The notes: generated from the sequence alone by a model not told the origin. Shown: positions 1-8,931, numbered from the stretch's first letter. The stretch is 39,800 nucleotides of DNA from a bacterium (GCA_004561555.1 SFVH01000016.1:1-39800), one strand, 5' to 3'. Numbers and translations: made by a program.

Positions 1-61
1 TTGAAAAATCATGCTTTGAGAATCAAACAGAAAATATTTTAATACCCAAAAAACTTCAACT

Positions 62-673
62 ATGAAAAAAATTACCTCTTTCTTAGCAATCGGAGCAATC
101 ACGTTGGCAACAGTCGACGCAGTAGCTGCTCCCACAAGTTCTGCACCTGTGCCGCCGGAATTGCGGTCGACAAAAGTGATATCAATCTACAGCGACGCCT
201 TCACCGCCGCCACCGGCTGGGACTTTGGCGAATGGGGTAGCGGCTCGACCTATAGCGAAATCACTATCGGCACCGACCATATCGCCCAATTCGGCATAGG
301 CAAAAATTATTTCGGCTGGCAATTTAACAAAGATGTCAACGCCATGGTAATGGACAAGCTCCACGTGGACTTATATGCCGAAGAAGCCGGCACAATCAAT
401 GTCTATCCCATCTGTCGCCGTCAAGCGCAAGGTGAGAAGTCTCAGTCGGTAGACATCACCGCCGGAGAATGGACAAGCATTGACTTCGACTTGCAAAACT
501 TCACCGACAACGGTTTGGACCTTAGCGGAGTGTTTCAATTTAAATTTACCAACACTGCCGGAATCAGCACCTTATGGATTGACAACGTATACTTCTGGGA
601 CTCAAGCACTTCTCCCACGGCATCAATTACTCCGGCGGCGGTGCTTCGGGAGTGGCAACCAACATCACCGTGA
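62..673 (+). CDS. Secreted modular surface protein, N-terminal fragment (frame-broken)
   Basis: The ATG follows an A-rich leader and opens a typical Sec signal peptide (KK, hydrophobic core, cleavage near AVAA). Residues about 35-180 form a jelly-roll, galactose-binding-like domain of the kind attached to Bacteroidota secreted glycan-active proteins: SIYSDAF near the start, a GEW strand in the middle and a closing IDNVYFW. The frame then runs into a short tail with no similarity to the expected next domain and stops. The missing continuation is in another frame from about base 625, where the second half of an Fn3 domain resumes. I therefore read this and the next entry as one original gene. 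Role beyond surface or carbohydrate binding is inference; no catalytic motif is seen. The same jelly roll recurs in the next fragment. Confidence 0.7.
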   Translation: MKKITSFLAIGAITLATVDAVAAPTSSAPVPPELRSTKVISIYSDAFTAATGWDFGEWGSGSTYSEITIGTDHIAQFGIGKNYFGWQFNKDVNAMVMDKLHVDLYAEEAGTINVYPICRRQAQGEKSQSVDITAGEWTSIDFDLQNFTDNGLDLSGVFQFKFTNTAGISTLWIDNVYFWDSSTSPTASITPAAVLREWQPTSP

Positions 674-2112
674 GCGGGCTCACTCAAGGCACTACCTACA
701 ACTTTGTAGTAACGGCTGAAGACAACGAAGGCAATGTGTGTGACACCAATGTACCGCTTGAGGTCACCACCGACGCTTATCCGGCATCAGCACCCACACC
801 GACACAGGATGCCGCCAACGTGATGTCGCTCTACAGCGACGCCTACACGGCAGCCACGGGCTTCAACATCGGCGGATGGGGACAAACAACAGCCACCACA
901 CCAGTGACTCTCGCCACAGGTGACCACGCCTTGCTTCTTGAGAAATTCAACTACCTCGGCTGGGAATTTCACAACACCATCGACATCAGCGAAATGACGA
1001 AGCTCCACATCGATTTCTATTCAAATAATGTCACCGAACTGCAAGTGACTCCGATTTGGAGAGGCGAAAAGTTGATTTCTTGCACTCCGGTGAAACAAGG
1101 CGAATGGAACTCATTCGACATTGACCTGTCGGAATATGACGGTATGAATGCAGCTAACATTTATCAGATAAAATTTGTTGCCAAACCGGAAGGCTCGGTA
1201 ATCGGCTTTATCGACAACGTGTATTTTTATAAGGAAATAGTGGAAGACGACACAAATGCTCCCACTTGGGTCGTTGAGCCTGTTGCTCAAAACATAAAAG
1301 CCTCAACAGCTGAAATCTCAGCCACGGCAAGCGACGACAAATCGAGTAAAGTGACCTACGAGGCATCTATGAGCGAAGACTTTGCAACGATTACAGCTAA
1401 TGCTACGGCTACAAGCGGCGAGGCCGCAATATTGACCATAAAAAATCTCAACGCCTCTACCAACTATACCGTCTACGTGCGCGCTAAAGACGCAAGTGGC
1501 AATATCAGCGAAGTGAAGACAGCAACCTTCACCACCGCCGAAGCAGGAGCTGAACCCATCTGGTATGGCAGAATCAAGGCTGAAGACTATGTAGTGGGAT
1601 TAAACGACTGGACTCCGGAGATTTACTACGACATCACATACCTCAGCGATGGTCATTTACTCGTAAACTGTACTGTGGCAGAATTTAACGACAACAACGT
1701 GCAAATCAACTTCCGCGATGCCGGCAAATTTGAAGTAATGACAATGGTGGATGGCAACAACTGTAAATACACCATCACCTCTGCCGACACCTATGAAGAA
1801 GGCGAAACACTCAACAACGCTTTCTTCTACCTTGCATATCCCGGCAAGGCATCTCGCGGAAATTTCCAATACACTGTGGGCTCATCCAACGAATCCACGG
1901 CAACGGTGGACAAGACTATCGGCACATCAGCTAAAGTGGCAGGCGGCAATAATACAATTATCGTCAGCGGAAGCGAAGGTGGCGAAGTCATCGTCAACAA
2001 TATTTCCGGAAGCTGCACCTATAGAGGCTATGGCGATGCAGTAATCAATGCTGCAACAGGCATCTACATCGTGCGTATCGGCAACGTAGTGAAAAAGGTA
2101 ATAGTGAAATAA
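652..2112 (+). CDS. Secreted modular surface protein, C-terminal fragment (jelly roll, Fn3, sorting domain)
   Basis: The frame is open upstream to at least base 601; the GTG at 652 is only a formal start with no signal peptide, so this is the downstream part of the gene begun at 62. In order: second half of an Fn3 domain (about 1-45), a second jelly-roll domain (SLYSDAY to IDNVYFY, about 55-195), a complete Fn3-like domain beginning with APTW (about 205-295), an unnamed beta module with IYYDITY and FFYLAYP (about 303-415), and a C-terminal domain ending GIYIVRIG...KVIVK. That last pattern resembles the type A sorting domains of the type IX secretion pathway, or the related C-terminal domains of gut Bacteroidales; which one I cannot decide. 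A strong hairpin terminator follows. Likely an exported, surface-attached binding protein; it may be inactive because of the upstream break. Confidence 0.7.
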   Translation: MATNITVSGLTQGTTYNFVVTAEDNEGNVCDTNVPLEVTTDAYPASAPTPTQDAANVMSLYSDAYTAATGFNIGGWGQTTATTPVTLATGDHALLLEKFNYLGWEFHNTIDISEMTKLHIDFYSNNVTELQVTPIWRGEKLISCTPVKQGEWNSFDIDLSEYDGMNAANIYQIKFVAKPEGSVIGFIDNVYFYKEIVEDDTNAPTWVVEPVAQNIKASTAEISATASDDKSSKVTYEASMSEDFATITANATATSGEAAILTIKNLNASTNYTVYVRAKDASGNISEVKTATFTTAEAGAEPIWYGRIKAEDYVVGLNDWTPEIYYDITYLSDGHLLVNCTVAEFNDNNVQINFRDAGKFEVMTMVDGNNCKYTITSADTYEEGETLNNAFFYLAYPGKASRGNFQYTVGSSNESTATVDKTIGTSAKVAGGNNTIIVSGSEGGEVIVNNISGSCTYRGYGDAVINAATGIYIVRIGNVVKKVIVK

Positions 2113-2130
2113 AAACAAAAATTCTCTTTT

Positions 2131-2167
2131 ATTGTAGGCTTGCGACACTCCGTCGTAAGCCTACAAT
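2131..2167 (+). terminator. Hairpin terminator after the first modular protein
   Basis: Two 16-base arms (ATTGTAGGCTTGCGAC and its complement with one G-T pair) enclose a 5-base loop, ACTCC. It lies 18 bases after the stop codon. The downstream side is AT-rich rather than a clean T run, so it may act as a 3' end stabiliser as well as a terminator. Confidence 0.75.
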
Positions 2168-2215
2168 ATTTGAAAATCCAACAACGCTTATCTAAAAAAG
2201 AATAGTTTTAAAACA

Positions 2216-4579
2216 ATGCTGCTGTCCGTGACAGCACTCTGCGGATTGACAGCAACGGCACAAGAAACATTTGTGCTGGTGGGAAATGCTTCCAACTCTG
2301 AAACGAAGTTGAACATTAATTACGGGGTTGCCGCTGCAGGCACATTTTCTTGCACAGACTATCGGGAGGGGGATGCCGTGGTAGGCTTCACTCAAACATT
2401 CAGCGGAGCAGGAGGTTGGGCACTCAACTATTATGGTCTGAGTGGTAACGGTGTGAATCCCGCAATATTAGCCACTAACGACTACAAGCTGGAGTATGAA
2501 GCACGCACCATTTGGAGCGGTGATATAAAATTTAAATTCGAGTCGTCGGCAGGTACAATCGAGAAGAATATTACCCTCACTCGTGACGGCGAATGGCACA
2601 ATGTGACGCTCGACTTGAAAGAATTTGCAGGCGAAAGCATACTATCAAATCTGACAAGCGAATCAAGCTTGGTTTTCGGCTTTGTGATTGGAGGATGGAA
2701 TGTGAGTGAAGCCACGACAATTGATGTGCGCAACGTGAAGCTGATGCCGATAGTGGCTGTTGTTGACACTCAAGCACCCACGTGGAGCACAGAGCCTTCG
2801 ATAAGCAATATAACCGCCTCAAAGGCCACCGTAAGCGTCAGCGCCACCGACGATATCAGTTCGAAAGTGATTTATGAAGCAGCTACCGACGAGAGTTTCA
2901 CCGACATCATCGCCACCGTCACCGGACAATCAGGTAACACCACCGACATAAATCTCACCGGCTTAACCAAAAACACTTCCTACACCATCTACCTTCGCGC
3001 GAAAGACAGCACGGGCAACGTTGCGGCAGAAACCAAAACCGTAACCTTCACCACCGCCGACGCCTCGCCACTTGCCGGAAATACATACCATGGCATCGCC
3101 AAAGCCTCTGACGGCACATACAAATATTTGCCCAAAATATACTACGACATCACATACAACGACGATGCTACACTTACAATCAACGCCGAGTTGTCGCAGT
3201 GGTATATAAATATTGAAACCATACAATTGTGTATCAACGGTGAATATATGACGTTAACTCAAAATGGTAGCAAGACAAAATACTCAATTACCACTACAAA
3301 AACCTTTGAGGAAGAGCAAGTGATTACCGACATCTTCTTCTATTTGCCATATCCTCTTGGCGCATCTCGTGCTGATTTTGACTACACCGCAGGCTCAAAA
3401 AACGAAGCTCCCGCCGACAATACAACGGTAGCTGTTTGGGACGAAATCCCGACAGTCACCACCACCTCTTCGTCGGCTACAATATCCGTTAAAGCCACCA
3501 ATGCCGATGGAGGAGACATCGTGTATCAACTCACTAAAGGCGACAACTTCGAAAACGTATTTCTTGCAGTAAAGGCGACAAGCGGTGCAGCATCATCGCT
3601 TGAGATTAACGATTTGGAGACAGCCACACAATACACGATGAAGGTGCGTACGGTGAACCACGAAAACAATGCCGGCGAAGAGCAAGTGGTGACATTCACC
3701 ACCCTTGCTGATGTGGCAGACACTACAGCCCCCGTTTGGAATGCCGAACCAACCACCGGTGTCGTGACCTATAATTCGGCGGAAATTATCGTAAATATTA
3801 CTGATGATTCGGGCAAGGCTAACGTGACAATCACATCCGATGAGATGAGCACTGTGACGCAAACCATTGTAGCCGACGGCACTAACCAAGTAATCAAACT
3901 GGAAGGTCTGTCTGCAGAGACCACCTATGTGCTTAACTTCAGTGTGAAAGATGAAGCAGGCAATGTGGGCGACACAAAGCAATATGTGCTTATCACCCCG
4001 AGTGAACCCTCGGGCGAAAGTGTGCTCTATCAACGCATCGAAATCACCAAAACGATGTGGGACAACAACAATCCGTTTAACCTTGACGGCAGTTTGCTCA
4101 TCACCATTAACGCCGACAATACACTCACTTTCCGACTGGAAACAAAGAGCACCACTGAGGGTTTTGCCGTGAGAAATCTGTATATCCATGGCATTGAAGA
4201 AGGAGTGTCGATGACTGAGGTAAAGACCGGAGTGTATGAATACACGACCTCCAAAACAATCACCGACCGCACTGCTTCTATCCCCTTCCACATGTATTTT
4301 GTAAAAGAGACCCAAGTGTCTACCCTGAGCGTGATATATTTCACCCCTGAAAACGGCTCAACCTCCGCTACCGAAATGATTGAGAGCGACAAGGTGAAAG
4401 TTGTGGCTGCAAAGGGAAGTATCCGTGTGTCGGGTGCTGAAGGTCAGACGGTGAGCATATTCTCTACCTCAGGCGCATTGATGTATCAAGCAGTTGCCTC
4501 CGGCGAGCAAACCATTTCGCTCCATAGCGGCGTATATATCGTCGTAGTTGCCGGCAAAGCATATAAAGTGATATATTAA
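2216..4579 (+). CDS. Secreted modular Fn3/jelly-roll surface protein
   Basis: A large protein of the same construction as its upstream neighbour. From the ATG at 2216 the product starts MLLSVTALCGLTATAQ, a hydrophobic stretch with a cleavage site but no positively charged n-region. The codons just upstream read LKKNSFKT in frame, with no start codon before the TGA at 2171, so the native start seems lost (see findings). Domains: jelly-roll-like (about 20-180), Fn3 with APTW (about 190-280), the unnamed module with IYYDITY and FFYLPYP (about 288-400), two more Fn3-like domains (about 405-500 and 505-600), a more divergent copy of the module (about 605-710), and a C-terminal domain ending GVYIVVVAGKAYKVIY, a sorting-domain-like pattern. 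Probably exported and surface-attached; the ligand is unknown. A hairpin follows at 4606. Confidence 0.75.
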   Translation: MLLSVTALCGLTATAQETFVLVGNASNSETKLNINYGVAAAGTFSCTDYREGDAVVGFTQTFSGAGGWALNYYGLSGNGVNPAILATNDYKLEYEARTIWSGDIKFKFESSAGTIEKNITLTRDGEWHNVTLDLKEFAGESILSNLTSESSLVFGFVIGGWNVSEATTIDVRNVKLMPIVAVVDTQAPTWSTEPSISNITASKATVSVSATDDISSKVIYEAATDESFTDIIATVTGQSGNTTDINLTGLTKNTSYTIYLRAKDSTGNVAAETKTVTFTTADASPLAGNTYHGIAKASDGTYKYLPKIYYDITYNDDATLTINAELSQWYINIETIQLCINGEYMTLTQNGSKTKYSITTTKTFEEEQVITDIFFYLPYPLGASRADFDYTAGSKNEAPADNTTVAVWDEIPTVTTTSSSATISVKATNADGGDIVYQLTKGDNFENVFLAVKATSGAASSLEINDLETATQYTMKVRTVNHENNAGEEQVVTFTTLADVADTTAPVWNAEPTTGVVTYNSAEIIVNITDDSGKANVTITSDEMSTVTQTIVADGTNQVIKLEGLSAETTYVLNFSVKDEAGNVGDTKQYVLITPSEPSGESVLYQRIEITKTMWDNNNPFNLDGSLLITINADNTLTFRLETKSTTEGFAVRNLYIHGIEEGVSMTEVKTGVYEYTTSKTITDRTASIPFHMYFVKETQVSTLSVIYFTPENGSTSATEMIESDKVKVVAAKGSIRVSGAEGQTVSIFSTSGALMYQAVASGEQTISLHSGVYIVVVAGKAYKVIY

Positions 4580-4605
4580 CAGCCTATTGATTTTTTGATT
4601 ATACT

Positions 4606-4639
4606 TGCGAGGGTGCGGACATCAATCTGCATCCTCGCA
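4606..4639. terminator. Bidirectional terminator between convergent genes
   Basis: Arms TGCGAGGGTGC and GCATCCTCGCA (11 bases, one G-T pair) enclose a 12-base loop. On the minus side a run of T (TTTTTT complement at 4591-4596) follows at a short distance. The stop codon of the DUF4249 gene lies inside the loop, so the hairpin overlaps the end of that gene while also closing the plus-strand gene. Confidence 0.65.
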
Positions 4640-5497
4640 CTTTATATAGCTGAAATCCACCCCTTGAGCCGACCACACTCCATATCCTCCCTCAATGTTT
4701 GAAGGCAGCGAACTGTCGACAGTCACAAACTGAGAGCCACCGAACATTGAGGCATTATCAAATGCCGACCAAAAATCATATACTTGCTTTGACACTCTCT
4801 CCAATCGAACGCTCACATCGTAATTCTTAGGCAACTGCGGCACATACTTTGCGCCCGACACGATGCCACTCTTTCCTCGATACACCGCCATCTTCACCTT
4901 CTCGCCGGGCACTGTGGCTTTATAGCAACCCATCATCGCCGGCAGATACAACGAATCGATGCCAATCACCCGAGTGGATAGGTGATAATACGCCGGCACC
5001 TCATCAGCCGCCGTGAAATGGATAGTTGCCGAGCGCAATGTGTCAGCCTCGGAGATGTCGTTGACCACGATGGAGTCGATGTGTGGAGGCTCCGGCATCG
5101 TGACTGAAGCCGAAACGTTAAGATAGTCGTAGGAAGCGGTGATGCTATACGTATGTCCGGGCTTCCCTTTCATCCTGAATGTACTGTAAGTATATGGCGG
5201 GAAATACTTTTTGTTCGGACCGCCGGTCATTATTATGGTAGTGTCGCCGTCGCTGATGGTCACTTTTCCCCAACGTATCAGCTTGTCACTGATAGCGATA
5301 TTTCCCTCCGCCGGTGAAGCCGAAGCGGTGAGTATCACCACCGGGTATCCTCCGGAATCGATGTGTCCTTCGACGACCAATTTTACCGACGCCTCCTTCT
5401 CGTCGATGCCATAGTCGCTGCAAGCAACCGTCATCACTACCGCCACCGAGGTGGCAAGCATGATGCGACAAATTTTTTCACACATAGCATTTATCAT
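4622..5497 (-). CDS. DUF4249 family lipoprotein, partner of TonB receptor
   Basis: 291 residues. The N-terminus has a basic, hydrophobic leader and a lipobox TVAC with the lipid-bearing Cys at 26, followed by SDYG, so it is an exported lipoprotein. The body (beta-rich, VKLVVEGHIDSGGYPVVILT near the start, then GKPGHTYSI) fits DUF4249, a family usually encoded next to a TonB-dependent receptor, as here. DUF4249 proteins are thought to sit on the outer membrane as the accessory of the receptor, in the manner of SusD with SusC; the substrate is unknown. The ATG lies one base after the stop of the receptor gene, so the two are translationally coupled. A later ATG (MCEKIC, residue 5) is an alternative start. 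Confidence 0.82.
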   Translation of the reverse strand: MINAMCEKICRIMLATSVAVVMTVACSDYGIDEKEASVKLVVEGHIDSGGYPVVILTASASPAEGNIAISDKLIRWGKVTISDGDTTIIMTGGPNKKYFPPYTYSTFRMKGKPGHTYSITASYDYLNVSASVTMPEPPHIDSIVVNDISEADTLRSATIHFTAADEVPAYYHLSTRVIGIDSLYLPAMMGCYKATVPGEKVKMAVYRGKSGIVSGAKYVPQLPKNYDVSVRLERVSKQVYDFWSAFDNASMFGGSQFVTVDSSLPSNIEGGYGVWSAQGVDFSYIKCEDAD

Positions 5498-5498
5498 C

Positions 5499-7547
5499 TC
5501 AAAAACGTATTAAGTAGCTTAACGAGGGCAAAAATCTATATAGCGAATATTTCAAACGTCGGCTATAAGTGGAAGTTTCGGCATCAAACCTGTAAGAGCT
5601 GATTTCCACATTGCGGTGACCATAAGCATTGATGAGCGACAACGCCACTTTATGCTGCAGTCTCCCGTTGCCGCTGTCGAAAGCATAGGCAGCACCGAGG
5701 TCCAAGCGATGGCGTAGCGGCAGACGGCTGCTGTTGCGCTCACCATACTCCATCATGACGCTTTCAGCAATCATATACAATGCCTTTATGGGAGTGACCG
5801 GGCGACCTGACGCCAACGAGAAAGCCGCATTGACCGACCAACGGCTGTTGATGTCGTATGCCATGGTGGCATTGAAGCAGTGACGTATCTCGCTCGAGGC
5901 AGTGAAGTAATACCCCTCGGCGGCATTACGCCTACGCGCCAACCCATAGGCATAATTAGCCATAGCGGTGAAGTCGCCGTAACTGCGACGCAAACTGATA
6001 TTTCCACCGAAATTATAACCTTCGCATACGAGAATATGGTCGGAGGCTTTGTAATCCTTGTCGAGCAAGTCGAGCACACTGCCTACATACTCCGGCTGGT
6101 TGGCAAGTATCTTATAGTATAACTCACAATCGGCATAAATGCCCCAAGGCAGGCGCTGCGATGCAGTCACCACAAAATTCCAAGCATTTTGTGCCGGGCA
6201 ACTCGCCGATGCGGGAAACTTATAGTTAGAAGCCATCCCGATATCCGAAAAACCACTATAATGGATGTATTGGCGCAAATTGCCAACATGCAGCGACAAT
6301 CCACCGGAGCGATGTCGCCACGATGCCGTGAGCCGTGGTGTAGGATTGACGGTGTGGTAGCCTCCGACACCCGAATAATAGTTTACATCCAACCCACAAG
6401 TTAGCCTCAACGCCTTGTCACAAGCACTTATCTCAGTCTCGCCAAACACCTTCAACAAGTGGGCATCTTCAGCAATGCCTACATTGTCGGTCTCCGAGTC
6501 AATACCGGCTTTTTTCACCCACTGCGGCTTGCAATGAGTGCCATCGAAGGTGGCACCGCAATAAAAATTATACCCACTGCCGTTTTTTGACCAACGAGCG
6601 GAAGTCCCATACTCTCTAATAGCTGCCGGCACCCTCAAGTCAAATTGCTCCATCACCACCGACAGCTCACTGTGCATGTCGGAATAATATGCCGACGCCA
6701 TCACCGCCGAGTTTTGCCAAGACACTCCTGCAAGGGTGTTGCTCCACCGCAAATAATTGCTCATAGCATAATTGTTGTCACCATAAATCAACTTGTCGGC
6801 ATTATAATGCACCACACCCTGCAACCATCCGGAAGCACCCAGGTCGTAGCTCACCCCTGCATCAACATCATGAAGGTTATATCTCACATCGGTGTTATTT
6901 GTAGATATCAAGTGGTGATATAAAGCATCGATATAACTGACACGCCCCGACACGTCAATCCTCATACTCGACAGCGGCTTCCATGCCAAATGAGCTTGCG
7001 AAGCGAGCATACCCACATTGACTTCACCTTTAAAGCCGGAGAAATCCTTTACCGAAGGGCTCACATCGATAATCCCGCCAAGACAATCATAGCTTCCGGC
7101 ATGATGAATGCTGCGCGTCATCACCAACGAGGGGTAGTGGTCGCTATTAAACGTGGAGAAGATACCGCCGAAATGATAGGGGAACTGCACCGGCACCCCG
7201 CTTAGGCGATATGTATTTTGTGAATAATCCATACCATCAATGGTAACACCCGAGGAATAGTCGCTGATGGTAGTGACCCCGGAGGTCAGCTGCAGATAGC
7301 GCAACATATCAGGGCTGCCAAAATACTGCGGAACCTTCGTCAATGCCTCGTCGGTCAGCGCAACAGCCCCGTCAATGTCGGTGACAGCGGTAGCGGGTTT
7401 GCGCGCCACCACTTCCACCTCAGAGAGCACCATCACGGAGTCTACTTGCTCCGAAGCTATAGCTTGACAGCAACAAATAAAACAAGCGGTCGACGCACAT
7501 ATAGCCGCCGACCGTCTTGCCTTGTATAGCTTTACTTTTATCTCCAA
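5499..7547 (-). CDS. TonB-dependent outer-membrane receptor
   Basis: 682 residues. A basic leader with a hydrophobic stretch ends near AIAS. A plug domain follows (about 40-190; VLSEVEVVARKP, then STISDYSSGVTIDGMDYS-type segments and GGIIDV), and the rest is a 22-strand-like beta barrel ending in a short aromatic C-terminus (YLIRF). It lacks the carboxypeptidase-regulatory-like N-terminal domain common in SusC proteins, so it is a short receptor. The start is TTG at 7547; no ATG occurs in frame until residue 39, past the signal peptide. That start overlaps the end of the upstream lipoprotein gene by 10 bases and the gene ends one base before the DUF4249 gene, a tight three-gene unit. The role is energised uptake of an unknown ligand across the outer membrane. 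Confidence 0.88.
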   Translation of the reverse strand: MEIKVKLYKARRSAAICASTACFICCCQAIASEQVDSVMVLSEVEVVARKPATAVTDIDGAVALTDEALTKVPQYFGSPDMLRYLQLTSGVTTISDYSSGVTIDGMDYSQNTYRLSGVPVQFPYHFGGIFSTFNSDHYPSLVMTRSIHHAGSYDCLGGIIDVSPSVKDFSGFKGEVNVGMLASQAHLAWKPLSSMRIDVSGRVSYIDALYHHLISTNNTDVRYNLHDVDAGVSYDLGASGWLQGVVHYNADKLIYGDNNYAMSNYLRWSNTLAGVSWQNSAVMASAYYSDMHSELSVVMEQFDLRVPAAIREYGTSARWSKNGSGYNFYCGATFDGTHCKPQWVKKAGIDSETDNVGIAEDAHLLKVFGETEISACDKALRLTCGLDVNYYSGVGGYHTVNPTPRLTASWRHRSGGLSLHVGNLRQYIHYSGFSDIGMASNYKFPASASCPAQNAWNFVVTASQRLPWGIYADCELYYKILANQPEYVGSVLDLLDKDYKASDHILVCEGYNFGGNISLRRSYGDFTAMANYAYGLARRRNAAEGYYFTASSEIRHCFNATMAYDINSRWSVNAAFSLASGRPVTPIKALYMIAESVMMEYGERNSSRLPLRHRLDLGAAYAFDSGNGRLQHKVALSLINAYGHRNVEISSYRFDAETSTYSRRLKYSLYRFLPSLSYLIRF

Positions 7548-8697
7548 AGGTTTTCGTAGTTGTTAAGTAAGGAATCTTCAAAGCTGTATGAAGTACCATC
7601 GGAGCTGAAAACAATTACCGGATTGATATACCATTCCCAACTCCAATCACTTGAACCCCAAGAATCATATACCGGCTCGAAGCTCAAATCGGCTTGTTTC
7701 ACATCGCTATTATAGTATATGCCGGCACTTACAAAACCTTTAAGCAACTCAACATCTCTTTTACAAGCTGCCTCAGCATTTTCGACTGAGTTATAGTAAT
7801 AGTAGTCATAATAACGATCAAGAATGTCACCTACCTTTTTAAATTCAACAGCATTAGCTTTAATTTGTAGACGACCTAACACATTCACTTCGCCGTTAGC
7901 TTGGTGCATCAGATTGAGAAGCTTGTCGTAGTCCTCATCGCGAATGAAGCTCTCGACCACTGAACGGTTGCACATATTAGAACCTGTCACCGACGCCTTA
8001 CCCTTAATGAGGAGGCTACCCGACAATTCAACATCTTGAGTCATAGTCAGCAGATTGTCGGTGATATCTAAATTTGACACCGAATGTACATTAGCAACAG
8101 TGGCATCAACCTTGACATAAGCCGTGTGATTGCCTTCGTTAATGCTACTTTCAACAGTGATATGAGCGTGAATTGTAGCCCCTTCCTTAACAGTGACAAC
8201 AACCTTTTTCGGTACAATCACCGTGACATCGTCAGCACTCACCGACGAGTTGCCGCCGGTGCCGGTGGCCTTGATTTCACAGTCGACACCTTTATTGTTT
8301 TTAAACTTAAAGATTACATCGTTGCTGTTGCTCTCTTTGACCCAATATCTGCTACCGGCAACATATACACCGGCAAAACGATTGAAATCATAGATGTCGC
8401 TTGCCGCACGACTTGCCGCATGTATGTCGCCACCACAAACGTCAGCCAAAGTGCGCATCACACTGTAGGGATAAGCCCAGTCGTCACCTTCGTCGATGCC
8501 CCACTCCTCCGGAGCATCAAGGTCGCCATACTCATCACAAAAATATTGAGCAAAATCTGATAGGGCTTTCTGGTCGGAAGGATTAAACTTGTTGAGAAAC
8601 ATATTTGCCGTTCATCGTCGGAGCATGCCGCCATAGAGACTCCCAATGCAACTGACAGTGCAAATGCGAAAACATTCAACTTATAGTTTTTAAACAT
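7538..8697 (-). CDS. Lipoprotein of unknown function, interrupted by a one-base frameshift
   Basis: The ATG at 8697 opens a lipoprotein leader (MFKNYKLNVFAFALSVALG, then AACSDDE). The frame breaks near base 8613; the remainder, with an internal ATG at 8602 (MFLNKFNPSDQK), runs to 7538. Adding one A to the GAA codon just before CGG (minus strand) joins them as CSDDETANMFLNKFN, so a single lost base explains everything. The joined protein would be about 386 residues: an acidic N-terminal region, a beta-rich middle with repeated V/I/K strands that resembles a right-handed or adhesin-like beta structure (about 130-250), and a Tyr-rich C-terminal third (YYDYYYYN). I do not recognise the family. 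It is first in the unit with the TonB receptor and DUF4249 genes, so a role in surface capture for that receptor is likely (inference). Confidence 0.65.
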
Positions 8698-8894
8698 AGT
8701 AATTTGATATTTGTGAAATAAAAAAGTGAATTATTATTGCAAAGGTGACAAATAATCAGTAACCTCATGGCTTTCCTATTGTTAATCCGTGTTAATGTAG
8801 ACACATTGGCAACAAGCCCTCGGGGATTATACCGCGACACAAGAACAGCATATTCTCATTATTCCATTATTTCTAACAAAAAGAACAATAAAAA

Positions 8895-8910
8895 TATGTT
8901 GGTTAACATA
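8895..8910. promoter_or_regulatory. Palindrome 1, putative operator of efflux operon
   Basis: TATGTT-N4-AACATA, perfect 6-base arms. It shares the pattern TATGwT-N4-AwCATA with the palindrome at 8935-8950. The centres are exactly 40 bp apart, close to four helical turns, as expected for two dimers of one regulator on the same face. Confidence 0.5.
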
Positions 8911-8931
8911 ATTTGGCGAAATAGACCAATA

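Noticed and set aside
3593..4315. Long minus-strand frame of 240 residues opposite the second modular protein
   Set aside because: It is the antisense of a clearly real Fn3 gene; composition rich in His, Cys and Gly, no leader and no family resemblance.
8740..8747. CACCTTTG as promoter of the lipoprotein-receptor unit
   Set aside because: One mismatch in the key TA and no TTTG about 20 bases further; too weak to call.
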